The position numbers and the translations under genes are program-made. A DNA stretch of 64,000 nucleotides from Mycolicibacterium lutetiense. GTDB taxonomy: Bacteria; Actinomycetota; Actinomycetes; Mycobacteriales; Mycobacteriaceae. Of the stretch, positions 21,691-32,263 are shown in pieces (positions within the stretch are counted from its first letter, which is position 1; each line of letters starts with the position of its first letter). The DNA is taken from contig NZ_JAGIOP010000001.1 of NCBI RefSeq assembly GCF_017876775.1, forward strand, positions 1,116,001 to 1,180,000, written 5' to 3'. Below the pieces are notes generated by a model. It was not told the origin of the DNA. It saw nothing but the letters and a program-made list of their open reading frames with translations, and did no database searches.

Positions 21691-22032
21691 CTAACCCACC
21701 AGCGCGTTGCGGATCTCCACATAGCGCGTCAAGAACATCCGCTCGTCGAGCCGTTTGCGCCGCATCCAGGTGCTGACCTCGAAGTTGCACTTGCTGGCAT
21801 TGCACGACCCGCATGCCGGTACCACGTTGTCCACGGTGTAGCGCCCGCCGCGCGAGATGGCCATCACGCAGTCCTTCTGGAACGGGCCACCCGCGCCGCC
21901 GCAGTACGCGCACCCGCCCCACGCCGCTTTGATGGCCTCCCACTGCTCGTCGGTGAGGTCGTGGACCACGAGGTCCATCCGACGCTTGCGCTTGCGGGAA
22001 GCCCGGGCCGCGCGGGTTCGACTGACCGCCAT
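21691..22032 (-). CDS. Small HNH endonuclease-like protein
   Basis: The 113-residue protein has a basic start (RTRAARASRKRKRR) followed by a compact HNH module: CAYCGG (about 41-46), AISRGGRYTVDNVVPACGSCN with the second Cys pair, and a helical tail (MRRKRLDERMFLTRYVEIR). The first catalytic residue of the HNH core is less obvious than in the larger HNH gene at 20221, so nuclease activity should not be assumed. It has its own candidate leaderless promoter and no operon partner. Confidence 0.83.
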   Translation of the reverse strand: MAVSRTRAARASRKRKRRMDLVVHDLTDEQWEAIKAAWGGCAYCGGAGGPFQKDCVMAISRGGRYTVDNVVPACGSCNASKCNFEVSTWMRRKRLDERMFLTRYVEIRNALVG

Positions 22033-22038
22033 CGGCCA

Positions 22039-22044
22039 AGCCTA
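22039..22044 (-). promoter_or_regulatory. Candidate -10 hexamer for a leaderless transcript
   Basis: On the minus strand TAGGCT is followed by six bases (tggccg) and ATG 22030-22032. No ribosome-binding site is present. Confidence 0.5.
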
Positions 22045-22046
22045 TT

Positions 22047-22120
22047 TGCCCCGCGAGCGTGCGCAGAATGCTCCTCCGACACGGCGTGTCGGGGCGCAGA
22101 CGCGCACGCTCGCGGGGGCA
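22047..22120. repeat. Nested palindrome with GAGCGTGCG core
   Basis: The outer arms are TGCCCCGCGAGCGTGCGC (22047-22064) and its complement GCGCACGCTCGCGGGGGCA (22102-22120), with one bulged G. An inner hairpin CCGACAC-GGC-GTGTCGG lies at 22076-22092. The element lies between pepN and the HNH gene and could end pepN transcripts. It shares the core with the repeat at 21633-21672. Confidence 0.85.
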
Positions 22121-22126
22121 GACGAA

Positions 22127-24718
<2,592 letters not shown>

Positions 24719-24724
24719 CCGTCC

Positions 24725-24730
24725 AACCTA
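24725..24730 (-). promoter_or_regulatory. Candidate -10 hexamer for a leaderless pepN transcript
   Basis: The minus strand reads TAGGTT, six bases, then GTG 24716-24718. There is no Shine-Dalgarno sequence. Confidence 0.5.
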
Positions 24731-24756
24731 GTGGCTGGACGGCGGCCGGACCCGGC

Positions 24757-25161
24757 CTACCGGGGGAAGCCGGCGATCCCGGCCAGTCCGTTGAGGGCGT
24801 CCAGGTTGTTCAGGATCGACCCGTCGCCGATCGAGGACATCATCTGCGGGCAGTACATCTGGATGGCGATGCCGGTGAAGAACGACGCCATCTGTGGGGA
24901 CATGCCGCCGTCGCCGCGCATCTGGGAGGCCACCGACGCGAAGTCCTTGCCCGGCTCGACCAGCATCGGACACACGTCCTGGCCCATCTGCACTGCGGTA
25001 CCCGGATCGCCGTAGCCCACCCCGGCGTTGTTCAGCGCGTTCAGGAATGAGCTGTCGGTCGGATCGGCCGGGGCCGGCACCGGGTCGGCCTGCGCCGGAA
25101 CTGCCAACGCGAGGGCGGCGGCGACGGCACCGGCCGTCGCCAGGAAGGCACGAGCGGCCAT
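24757..25161 (-). CDS. Exported DUF732-family protein
   Basis: This 134-residue protein has a classical signal peptide (MAARAFLATAGAVAAALALA, cleavage near PAQA-DP). The mature part holds FLNALNNAGVGYGDPGTA and two cysteines (DVCPML and MYCPQM), the layout of DUF732, a family of small secreted mycobacterial proteins of unknown function. ATG 25159-25161 follows a strong gaggag. An open extension of 16 codons upstream would block the signal peptide and is rejected. Confidence 0.87.
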   Translation of the reverse strand: MAARAFLATAGAVAAALALAVPAQADPVPAPADPTDSSFLNALNNAGVGYGDPGTAVQMGQDVCPMLVEPGKDFASVASQMRGDGGMSPQMASFFTGIAIQMYCPQMMSSIGDGSILNNLDALNGLAGIAGFPR

Positions 25162-25379
25162 ATTGAGCTCCTCAGATATCACGCAGAACCCGTACATCGC
25201 TCTGCTCACTTGGGCAACAGTGGTTCACCAGGGTCACAGGAACACCACGTTTCGGTAAAGGTTCGCGCACTATGCGTTTCCTGTGCTGCTGCCGTGACTT
25301 CATCATGCATGTCGACATGCCGGCGACATGCCAGTCACCCTGATTGTCGCAATCGCTCCCCGGATAGTTACTCGCATCG

Positions 25380-25406
25380 GGAACATCTCGGCGAGGGTGC
25401 ACAGTT
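25380..25406 (+). promoter_or_regulatory. SigH-type promoter for the DsbA-like reductase gene
   Basis: GGAACA at 25380-25385 is followed by 18 nt and GTT at 25404-25406, matching the mycobacterial SigH consensus GGAAYA-N16-20-GTT. It would start transcription about 40 nt before ATG 25453. A second match, GGAACA-N16-GTT, lies at 25239-25263. The M. tuberculosis homologue Rv2466c is a known SigH target. Confidence 0.6.
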
Positions 25407-25452
25407 GTGCTGAACGCAGTTGTGCCTTGAACCACACGAGAGGAACGCGTAG

Positions 25453-26082
25453 ATGGCTCCCCAGGATCAACCCAACGATCAACAGGACACCGCCGGCTTC
25501 TGGTTCGACCCGCTGTGCCCCTGGTGCTGGATCACCTCACGCTGGATCCTCGAAGTCGAGAAGGTCCGCGACATCGACGTGCAGTTCCACGTCATGAGCC
25601 TGGCGGTACTCAACGAGGGCCGGGACCTGTCCGAGAACTATCAGGAACTGATGAAGAAGGCGTGGGGCCCCGTCCGTGTCGCCATCGCTGCCGAAGAGCT
25701 CAAGGGGCCGGAGATCCTCGGTCCGCTGTACACCGCGATGGGATTCCGGATTCACAATCTGAACAACAAGGACCTCGATGAGGTGATCGCGCAGTCACTC
25801 GAAGAGGTCGGCCTGCCCGCCGAACTGGCGGAGGCCGCCGAGTCCGACAAATACGACGAGGCGCTGCGCAAGAGTCATCATGCCGGGATGGACGCCGTCG
25901 GTGACGACGTCGGCACCCCGACCATTCACGTCAACGGGGTCGCCTTCTTCGGCCCGGTGCTCTCGAAGATCCCGCGTGGCGAAGAGGCCGGCAAGCTCTG
26001 GGATGCCTCGGTGACATTCGCGTCGTATCCGCATTTCTGGGAGCTCAAGCGCTCCCGCACCGAGAGCCCCGAGTTCGAATGA
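25453..26082 (+). CDS. DsbA-like mycothiol-dependent reductase (Rv2466c-like)
   Basis: The 209-residue thioredoxin-fold protein has the active site CPWC (22-25) in [11 protein letters not shown] and a large helical insert. The cis-proline region is [10 protein letters not shown]. Rv2466c uses mycothiol to reduce disulfides and activates certain nitro-prodrugs in M. tuberculosis; it responds to oxidative stress through SigH. There is no signal peptide, so this is a cytosolic enzyme despite the DsbA fold. ATG 25453 follows gagaggaac. It is separated from rpiB by 52 bp. Confidence 0.93.
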   Translation: MAPQDQPNDQQDTAGFWFDPLCPWCWITSRWILEVEKVRDIDVQFHVMSLAVLNEGRDLSENYQELMKKAWGPVRVAIAAEELKGPEILGPLYTAMGFRIHNLNNKDLDEVIAQSLEEVGLPAELAEAAESDKYDEALRKSHHAGMDAVGDDVGTPTIHVNGVAFFGPVLSKIPRGEEAGKLWDASVTFASYPHFWELKRSRTESPEFE

Positions 26083-26134
26083 GCGGGTAACGCCGAGCGC
26101 GAGCATGCCGGGCAGGGGGGCGTCGTCTGCGAGA

Positions 26135-26617
26135 ATGACCGCCATGCGCGTCTACATCGGTGCCGACCACGCCGGATTCGAATTCAAGAAAACCATCATC
26201 GAACACCTCAAGAAGACCGGCCACGAGCCGATCGACTGCGGTGCGTACAGCTATGACGCCGACGACGACTACCCGGCGTTCTGCATCGACGCGGCGGTCA
26301 AGACCGTCGCCGACCCGGGCAGCCTGGGCATCGTGCTCGGCGGCTCGGGCAACGGTGAGCAGATCGCCGCGAACAAGGTGCCCGGCGCACGATGTGCCCT
26401 GGCCTGGAGCGTCGAGACCGCCAAGCTGGCTCGCGAGCACAACAACGCGCAGCTGATGGGCCTGGGCGGACGCATGCACACCGAGGAGGAGGCGCTGGCC
26501 ATCGTCGACGCCTTCCTGGCGACCCCGTGGTCGGAGGCCGAGCGCCACCAACGCCGCATCGACATCCTCGCCGCCTACGAGAAGGACCACGTGGCCCCGC
26601 CGGTGCCCGGCGCCTGA
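26135..26617 (+). CDS. rpiB: Ribose-5-phosphate isomerase B
   Basis: The 160-residue RpiB/LacAB-type sugar isomerase interconverts ribose-5-phosphate and ribulose-5-phosphate in the pentose phosphate pathway. Signatures are GADHAGFE (9-16), DDYPAFC (44-50) and GGSGNGEQ (69-76), with the catalytic base E75. It is equivalent to Rv2465c. ATG 26135 is used because MTAMRVYIG aligns with the known N-terminus; ATG 26144 is an alternative. The gene ends two bases before the glycosylase GTG. Confidence 0.95.
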   Translation: MTAMRVYIGADHAGFEFKKTIIEHLKKTGHEPIDCGAYSYDADDDYPAFCIDAAVKTVADPGSLGIVLGGSGNGEQIAANKVPGARCALAWSVETAKLAREHNNAQLMGLGGRMHTEEEALAIVDAFLATPWSEAERHQRRIDILAAYEKDHVAPPVPGA

Positions 26618-26619
26618 CC

Positions 26620-27414
26620 GTGCCCGAAGGGCACACCCTGCACCGGCTGGCCCGGCTGCACCAGAAACGTTTCGGCCGGGCGCCGGTGCTGGTCTCCAGC
26701 CCGCAGGGCCGCTTCACCGACGGTGCGGCGGCGGTCAACGGGCACGTGTTCACCCGGGCCGACGCCTGGGGCAAGCACCTGTTCCACCATTACGACGGCG
26801 GCCGGGTGGTGCACATCCACCTCGGCCTGTACGGCACGTTCACCGAAGTGCCCGTCCCGCTGGGGCTGCCGGTCGGCCAGGTGCGGATGCGGATCGTGGG
26901 CACCGAGTACGGCACCGACCTTCGCGGGCCGACGGTGTGTGAGGTGATCGCCGAACCCGACATTGCCGGTGTGGTCGCGCGGCTCGGCCCCGACCCGCTG
27001 CGCAAGGACGCCGACCCCGCGTCGGCCTGGGCGCGAATCAGCAAGTCGCGCAGGTCGATCGGTGCGTTGTTGATGGACCAGTCGGTGATCGCCGGGGTCG
27101 GCAACGTGTACCGCAGTGAGCTGCTGTTCCGTCATCACCTGGACCCGTACCGGCCGGGTACGCATGTGGGGCAGGACGAATTCAGCGCCATGTGGACCGA
27201 TCTCGTCGAGCTGATGAAGGTCGGGGTCCGCCGGGGCAAGATCGTCGTCATCCGCCCAGAACACGATCACGGTGCGCCGGCCTATGGTCCGGGCCGTCCG
27301 CGCACCTACGTCTACCGCCGGGCGGGGGAGGCCTGCCGGGTGTGCGGGACCGCAGTGCGCACCGCAGAACTGGAGGGCCGCAACCTGTTCTGGTGTCCCG
27401 ACTGCCAGGTGTGA
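26620..27414 (+). CDS. nei: Fpg/Nei-family DNA glycosylase-lyase (Nei1)
   Basis: The 264-residue base-excision repair enzyme removes oxidised pyrimidines and nicks the abasic site. After Met removal the protein starts P-E-G-H-T, with P2 as nucleophile and E3 as the acid. The helix-two-turn-helix is QSVIAGVGNVYRSELLF. The C-terminal zinc finger has CRVC and CPDC pairs. It matches Rv2464c. GTG 26620 is the only start that gives the required N-terminal proline. It is in an operon with rpiB (2-bp gap). Confidence 0.95.
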   Translation: MPEGHTLHRLARLHQKRFGRAPVLVSSPQGRFTDGAAAVNGHVFTRADAWGKHLFHHYDGGRVVHIHLGLYGTFTEVPVPLGLPVGQVRMRIVGTEYGTDLRGPTVCEVIAEPDIAGVVARLGPDPLRKDADPASAWARISKSRRSIGALLMDQSVIAGVGNVYRSELLFRHHLDPYRPGTHVGQDEFSAMWTDLVELMKVGVRRGKIVVIRPEHDHGAPAYGPGRPRTYVYRRAGEACRVCGTAVRTAELEGRNLFWCPDCQV

Positions 27415-27451
27415 GTGCGCGCGGGCGGAGCGGACACGGGACAATCTCCCG

Positions 27452-29137
27452 GTGGAATTGATCCTCGTCGTTGTCGGAGCCATCCTCGTCACAGCAATCG
27501 CGCATCGGCGAGGTCTCGAACCTGCCCTGATCATCGTGGTGATCGGCAGCGTGGTGTCGTTCCTCCCGGGCTTCGAACCGCCCGAACTTGATTCGCACAT
27601 TCTGCTGACGGTGGTGCTGCCGCCGCTGCTGTACTCGGCAGCCCTGGACTTCTCCTTCCCGACGTTCTTCCGCAACATCCGCCCGATCCTGGGTCTCGGC
27701 ATCGGGCTGGTCGTGGTGACGGCCTTCGCCGTGGCGGCGGTGTCGTCCTGGTTGGTGCTGGTGCCGCTGACCTTCGGGCTGGCACTGGTGCTCGGCGCGA
27801 TCGTCGCACCACCCGACGCCGTCACCGCCGTAGCGGTGGGGCGCAAGCTGGGTCTGCCCAAACGCGTGATGGCGATCCTCACCGGAGAGAGCCTGATCAA
27901 CGACGCCGCCGCGCTGACGCTGTTCTCCATCGCGGTGGCACAGGTCGCCGGCAGCCACACCTTCATCGAGAACCCGTTCCTGCTCTTCGGCTACAGCGCC
28001 GTCATCGGTCCGTTGGTCGGGGCACTACTGGGCTATGTGACGTTGTGGATTCGCAAGCAACTGGACAATCCAGGACTGGAGACCGTGCAGGGGTTGGTGG
28101 TGCCGTTCGCGGCGTTCATCACCGCCGAGGAGTTACACGCATCCGGTGTGTTGGCAGTGGTGGTCGCCGGCTTCATCGTCGGCAACGGCGCGATGGGCGC
28201 CGGGTATCAGACCCGACTGCAGGAGCGGTACGTCTGGAACTCGTTGGACGTGTTACTCGAGGCCTTCGTGTTCGCTTACATCGGTCTGCATCTGCGCTTC
28301 GTCCTGGAGGATCTGCAGGAAGCCCACGAGTCCATTGCCGTGGTCGGGGTCGCTTCGGCGATCGTGTTGGTGATCGTGCTGATGATCCGACCGTTGTCGG
28401 TGTTCCTGATGTTCGGGCGCAACAAGCTGTCCCGGCACGTGGAGAACAAGTTCAGCGCGCCGGTTTCCGACGGCACCCGCGGCCTGTTCGGCCGGGTCAG
28501 ACGAAAGCCCAAGGCGCACTGGCGCACCCTGATCGATCGCCGGTCGTTGAGCTGGCGGGAGAGCGTCGTCGTGTCCTGGACCGGAATGCGCGGAGTGGTG
28601 ACGCTGGCCGCGGCCGCCGCGATCCCGGTCACCACCGCGTCGGGCGAACCGTTCCCGGAACGGGCCACCATCCAGGCCATCGCGTTCATTGTGAGCGTGG
28701 GCACCCTGTTGATCCAGGGTTGGACGTTGCCGCTACTGATCCGCCGACTGAACCTGTCCCGGTTCTGCGACGATCACGCGGCGGACCGGGAAGAGGAACT
28801 GAAGGCCGAACGGGTGGTGCACGATGCGGCCGACGAGGTGCTCGACGCGTTCGAGGCGGACCCACCCGAAGGCCTGGACCGGGGTGTGGTGAGCGAGATC
28901 CGCGCGGTGATCGCCCGGCATTCGCAGGACGCCGACGAGATGCCCGACCCCGAGGCGCTGACGAAACGAGCGGCGGTGTTCACGGGTCTCTATCGCGATG
29001 TGCTGTCGGCGCAACGTGGCGCGCTCATCGCCGAGCGCGATGAAGGGCGCATCGAGGATGAGGCGGTGCGCGCCATGCTCGAACGCCTGGACCTCCAGGA
29101 GGCTGGTGTGTCGGCGCGTCTGGAGAGCCGCCTCTAG
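27452..29137 (+). CDS. CPA1-family cation/proton antiporter (YjcE-like)
   Basis: This 561-residue protein starts directly with a membrane helix (MELILVVVGAILV). It has about twelve membrane segments, including the ion-binding region GAIVAPPDAVTAVAVGRKLGLP, LTGESLINDAAALTLF and WTGMRGVVTLAAAAAIP, all typical of NhaP/YjcE-type Na+/H+ exchangers. A cytosolic C-terminal tail of about 110 charged residues follows. GTG 27452 is chosen because the open frame upstream lies over the glycosylase gene. It converges on the next gene with an 18-bp gap. Confidence 0.92.
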   Translation: MELILVVVGAILVTAIAHRRGLEPALIIVVIGSVVSFLPGFEPPELDSHILLTVVLPPLLYSAALDFSFPTFFRNIRPILGLGIGLVVVTAFAVAAVSSWLVLVPLTFGLALVLGAIVAPPDAVTAVAVGRKLGLPKRVMAILTGESLINDAAALTLFSIAVAQVAGSHTFIENPFLLFGYSAVIGPLVGALLGYVTLWIRKQLDNPGLETVQGLVVPFAAFITAEELHASGVLAVVVAGFIVGNGAMGAGYQTRLQERYVWNSLDVLLEAFVFAYIGLHLRFVLEDLQEAHESIAVVGVASAIVLVIVLMIRPLSVFLMFGRNKLSRHVENKFSAPVSDGTRGLFGRVRRKPKAHWRTLIDRRSLSWRESVVVSWTGMRGVVTLAAAAAIPVTTASGEPFPERATIQAIAFIVSVGTLLIQGWTLPLLIRRLNLSRFCDDHAADREEELKAERVVHDAADEVLDAFEADPPEGLDRGVVSEIRAVIARHSQDADEMPDPEALTKRAAVFTGLYRDVLSAQRGALIAERDEGRIEDEAVRAMLERLDLQEAGVSARLESRL

Positions 29138-29155
29138 AGACTGCTCGGCAGAAGG

Positions 29156-29980
29156 TCAGAAGCCCCCGAAATCACCGCCGAAGTCGCCGAACCCGCCACC
29201 GTCGAAATCACCGCTATCCCAGCCGCCGGCGTCCGTACCGCCCCAGTCGCCGCCGTCGGCGCCGCCGGTGTCACCACCGTCGAAACCACCGCCGTCCTGG
29301 CCCGCGGCGAGCCCGTCGGAGTAGCCGTCACCGTAACCGTTCTCGAAACCCTGTGAGCCGTAGCCGACTCCGTGCATACCCGAGAACATCGCATCGAACA
29401 GCAACACCGATCCCAGGCCCCAGGCGCCGGCCACCAACGCCGGCTTCCACCACGGCTCGGAGTACCAGCCCGCCGGCACCGGGCGCCCGGCCACGCGGCC
29501 GCCGGGGTAGTAGTTCGGGGTGCGCTGCGACGGGGTCGGGGAGGCCTCGATCTCGCGGCCCTCGAAGTTGATCCGACGGTCCTCGGTGACCTCGCCGGCC
29601 GAACGCTGTCCGCTCAACGACTCCAATTCCGGACCCGGATCCATGCCCATCGCAGTGCGGGCCGCGCGCACGTAATAGAGGCCCTCGATGGCACTCTCCT
29701 TGGCCAGCGCGGCCTGCTTGCCCGTGGTGGCCTGATCGATCTGCGAGGACGCCGCGGTGTAGCGCTCGGAGGCGTCTGCCAGCGCCTGCTTGGACGCATC
29801 GTCGGACCCGGTGAGGTTGAGCACCTGCCCCCCGAGACGCTCGATCAGTCGGCGGGCGTCAGCCTTGGCGTCGGCCAGGGACTCCGCGGAGCGGCGACCA
29901 TTGGCCTGCGACGAGCTGTAGACGGCAAACGCGATCGCGGCGATGACCAGGACGATGAGTATCAGCAAAACGCTGTTCAT
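29156..29980 (-). CDS. Membrane-anchored protein with coiled region and Gly/Asp-rich tail
   Basis: This 274-residue protein has an N-terminal membrane anchor (MNSVLLILIVLVIAAIAFAV). It continues with a helical, probably coiled segment (24-110), then PGGRVAGRPVPAGWYSEPWW and a second hydrophobic stretch (GAWGLGSVLLFDAMF, about 189-203). The last 60 residues are almost only G, D, F and S (GGDTGGADGGDWGG-like). The middle resembles proteins annotated as DUF1542-containing. Similar Gly/Asp tails occur in TPM-domain membrane proteins. The function is unknown. A candidate -10 (TACGCT) seven bases upstream supports ATG 29978-29980. Confidence 0.82.
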   Translation of the reverse strand: MNSVLLILIVLVIAAIAFAVYSSSQANGRRSAESLADAKADARRLIERLGGQVLNLTGSDDASKQALADASERYTAASSQIDQATTGKQAALAKESAIEGLYYVRAARTAMGMDPGPELESLSGQRSAGEVTEDRRINFEGREIEASPTPSQRTPNYYPGGRVAGRPVPAGWYSEPWWKPALVAGAWGLGSVLLFDAMFSGMHGVGYGSQGFENGYGDGYSDGLAAGQDGGGFDGGDTGGADGGDWGGTDAGGWDSGDFDGGGFGDFGGDFGGF

Positions 29981-29987
29981 GGCGTCC

Positions 29988-29993
29988 AGCGTA
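29988..29993 (-). promoter_or_regulatory. Candidate -10 hexamer for a leaderless transcript
   Basis: The minus strand reads TACGCT, seven bases, ATG 29978-29980. Confidence 0.42.
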
Positions 29994-30031
29994 CCGACGG
30001 AAATCGGTGATTCCGGGTCCTCGAAGCGAAC

Positions 30032-31180
30032 TCAAATTACGCCGAGAGCGGAGTAAACCTCGTTGGACAGCGCGACCGTGCGTGGATCGGCATTGCACTT
30101 GGTGGCGTCGAAATAATTCATCACGTAGGCGTAGCCGATCCGGTGCTCCAGATCGACGAACGCGTACGAGCCACCTGACCCGCCGTGCCCGAAGATTCTG
30201 GTATTCGGCCCGGCCACACCGCGCTGGTTGAGCATGTAGCCCAGGCCCCAACCGTGGTCGGCCACTCGCGGGCCCAACACCACGTCGGCGTCGAAACCGC
30301 CTTGGGAGATCCGGCAGCGCTCCATGTGCTCGCGGGTCAGCAGCTTCTCCTGGGCCAGCGCGTTGTAGACGGTCGCCATGCCGAGTGCGGAGACGTGCGC
30401 ATTGGTGCTCGGGAACTCCGCGGCGCGCCAGGTGTCCAGAGCTTGCACACCCAACTCGTCGTCCGGCACGAAGTCCATCGACACCGCCCAGCCGGCCATC
30501 GGATGGTCATCGAGCGAGGCCGGTGGTTGGGTGACCTGGTGGTCGGCCAGCAGGCTCCGCACCGACGGCTTGTTCACCATCTCCGCGCATCGATGGTGCT
30601 GCCAGACAGGTAACCCGATGTGGATGTCGGCGCCCAGCGGTTCGGCGATCTCGGTGCGCAGATACTGACCCAGGGTGCGGCCCGTGACCCGGCGCACCAC
30701 CTCGCCGAGGATGAAGCCGAATGTCACCACGTGGTAACCCTGCGCGCTGCCCGGCGGCCACCATGGCGTCGCGGCGGCGATCCGGGCGCACACCGCGTCC
30801 CAGTCCGTCACCTGCCGCCAGTCCACCGGTTCGCGCGGGCCGATCACCCCCGAGCGGTGACCGAGCACCATGGCGATGGTGATGTCCTGCTTTCCGGCCT
30901 GGCCGAACTCGGGCCAGTACCGGGCCACCGGCGCATCCAGGTCGATCTCACCGCGATCGGCCAACAGGTGGATACACGTGCTCAACAGCCCCTTGGAGCC
31001 GGAATACACACTGGTCAGGGTGTCCTGCTGCCAGGGTCGGGTGCCGCCCGCGTCGGCAGATCCGCCCCACAGGTTGACCACCAGATCGCCCTCGACCCAG
31101 ACTGCGACAGCGGCGCCCACCTCACCCCGGTGGGCGAAGTTGTCCTCGAAGACGTCGCGCACCCGGGCGAATTCGGACAT
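30032..31180 (-). CDS. lipP: Beta-lactamase-fold serine esterase (LipP-like)
   Basis: This 382-residue protein has the serine beta-lactamase/family VIII esterase fold. The SxxK motif is S60-G-S-K63 within SVYSGSKGLLST, and the conserved HRSGV and GYMLNQRGVAGP regions follow. The C-terminal GHGGSGGSYAFVDLEHRIGYAYV carries the HGG box that replaces KTG. These enzymes hydrolyse short-chain esters. The location matches Rv2463 (lipP), next to tig. The start is ATG 31178-31180; a TTG 20 codons further up is possible but poorly supported. No signal peptide. Confidence 0.88.
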   Translation of the reverse strand: MSEFARVRDVFEDNFAHRGEVGAAVAVWVEGDLVVNLWGGSADAGGTRPWQQDTLTSVYSGSKGLLSTCIHLLADRGEIDLDAPVARYWPEFGQAGKQDITIAMVLGHRSGVIGPREPVDWRQVTDWDAVCARIAAATPWWPPGSAQGYHVVTFGFILGEVVRRVTGRTLGQYLRTEIAEPLGADIHIGLPVWQHHRCAEMVNKPSVRSLLADHQVTQPPASLDDHPMAGWAVSMDFVPDDELGVQALDTWRAAEFPSTNAHVSALGMATVYNALAQEKLLTREHMERCRISQGGFDADVVLGPRVADHGWGLGYMLNQRGVAGPNTRIFGHGGSGGSYAFVDLEHRIGYAYVMNYFDATKCNADPRTVALSNEVYSALGVI

Positions 31181-31393
31181 GCAGAAGCCATCGATCGTAT
31201 CGATCGGCTGACTTCTCAACGGTCCTCCAGCAGTGGGCAATGGACGTGGGCAACGATGGCGTCGAAGTGCCGCTACACGTCACTGCCCCGATGCTAGGGG
31301 CGGCCCGCTAACTGAATCGATGGGCGCGGTCGGATCGTTACGAGGTTGGCGTCGGGCCTGCGCCGATTCGACGCAGGATCGAGACCGGAGGTT

Positions 31394-31663
31394 TCATCGT
31401 TTGCCCAGGTGAGCCACGCCCGGACCGTGCAGCTCGGCAGCGACCGCGGCGACGCGTCCCGTCATCGCCAGCAACAACGCCTCGCCAGGTCCGTGGACTT
31501 CGCGCCCGCGGCCGGCCGACCGCTCAGCGTGATGGCCTGCGACGTCGCGGACATTCCAGCCGCGGCACAAGGTGGGAGCCTGCCACTGTTGCGGGCTCAA
31601 GTCGTCGAGCAGATCGGCGAACTCCTGGCGTTCCTTGTGGGCCAGGGCGCGGACACTGATCAT
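31394..31663 (-). pseudogene. Internally deleted mycothiol-dependent maleylpyruvate-isomerase-family relic
   Basis: The 89-codon frame joins two ends of a TIGR03083-type gene. Residues 1-44 (ERQEFADLLDDLSPQQW, TLCRGWNVRDVAGH) are the typical N-terminus with the metal-binding helix. Residues 45-89 (SAGRGREVHGPGEALLLAM, TGR, ELHGPGVAHL) are the typical C-terminal end. About 110-120 central residues expected for the family are missing, including the remaining metal ligands. The junction keeps the frame. An intact member is usually about 200 residues. It is most likely non-functional. Confidence 0.7.
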
Positions 31664-31742
31664 TCGGTTACCGAAACCGGCTGGCTTCGGGGGTGAACCC
31701 GAAACAGACCGCAGGTATTTCCGTCACTGCATATGCGCGAGC

Positions 31743-31788
31743 GACTCCGCCGATCGTGGGGAGGATCGGCGGAGTCGGCGGGTTTTTT
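31743..31788 (+). terminator. Strong intrinsic terminator (plus orientation)
   Basis: A perfect 13-bp stem GACTCCGCCGATC / GATCGGCGGAGTC (31743-31755, 31764-31776) is followed by a six-T run at 31783-31788. The T-run serves plus-strand transcription, but both neighbouring genes are on the minus strand. Confidence 0.8.
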
Positions 31789-31791
31789 GAC

Positions 31792-32073
31792 TCAGTGACC
31801 GACGGGGGTGCCGCGCCGTCCCGAAAGTCCGGTGTAGACCGCGATCAACACGATTGCGCCCACGACGCCCACCACGAACGGGAGGATCTGGAACCCGCCG
31901 TTCGCATTGCTGTATCCGAAGGCCGACGTGAGCCAGGAGCCAAGCAGGGCTCCGGCGATCCCGAGCACAACGGTCATGAGTGTGCTCAAGTTCTGCTTAC
32001 CGGGCATGACGAGTCGCGCGAGGACTCCGATAATCGCGCCGACGACGATTGCGCTGATAATTGCACCGATCAT
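31792..32073 (-). CDS. GlsB/YeaQ/YmgE-family stress-associated membrane protein
   Basis: This 93-residue protein has three membrane helices: MIGAIISAIVVGAIIGVLARLV, LMTVVLGIAGALLGSWL and FVVGVVGAIVLIAVYTGL. The R-LV-PGK loop after the first helix is the hallmark of this family (formerly transglycosylase-associated protein). Members are induced by acid, osmotic or stationary-phase stress; the mechanism is unknown. It is a monocistronic gene with its 3' end next to the terminator stem at 31743. Confidence 0.93.
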   Translation of the reverse strand: MIGAIISAIVVGAIIGVLARLVMPGKQNLSTLMTVVLGIAGALLGSWLTSAFGYSNANGGFQILPFVVGVVGAIVLIAVYTGLSGRRGTPVGH

Positions 32074-32250
32074 CTCGTTGCCTTTCGTTCAAGCCGACTT
32101 CCTTATGGTCGGTGTGATGTAACCCACTGTCCTCCGATTCTCAGCTCACTGCTCGCGCCGAGATGATCTCGATATGCAGCCGCGGCCTACTCGTGGGTTA
32201 CCCGGTCAGTTGCCGGGATCGAAACGGCACGTAGATCGCTGTGACAGCGG

Positions 32251-32256
32251 GATAAT
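32251..32256 (+). promoter_or_regulatory. Candidate -10 hexamer for a leaderless transcript
   Basis: GATAAT followed by seven bases and GTG 32264; an unusually good -10 for this genome. Confidence 0.5.
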
Positions 32257-32263
32257 CGGCTTT

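Noticed and set aside
31241..31393. Possible gene between lipP and the relic
   Set aside because: No frame with a plausible start or codon use.
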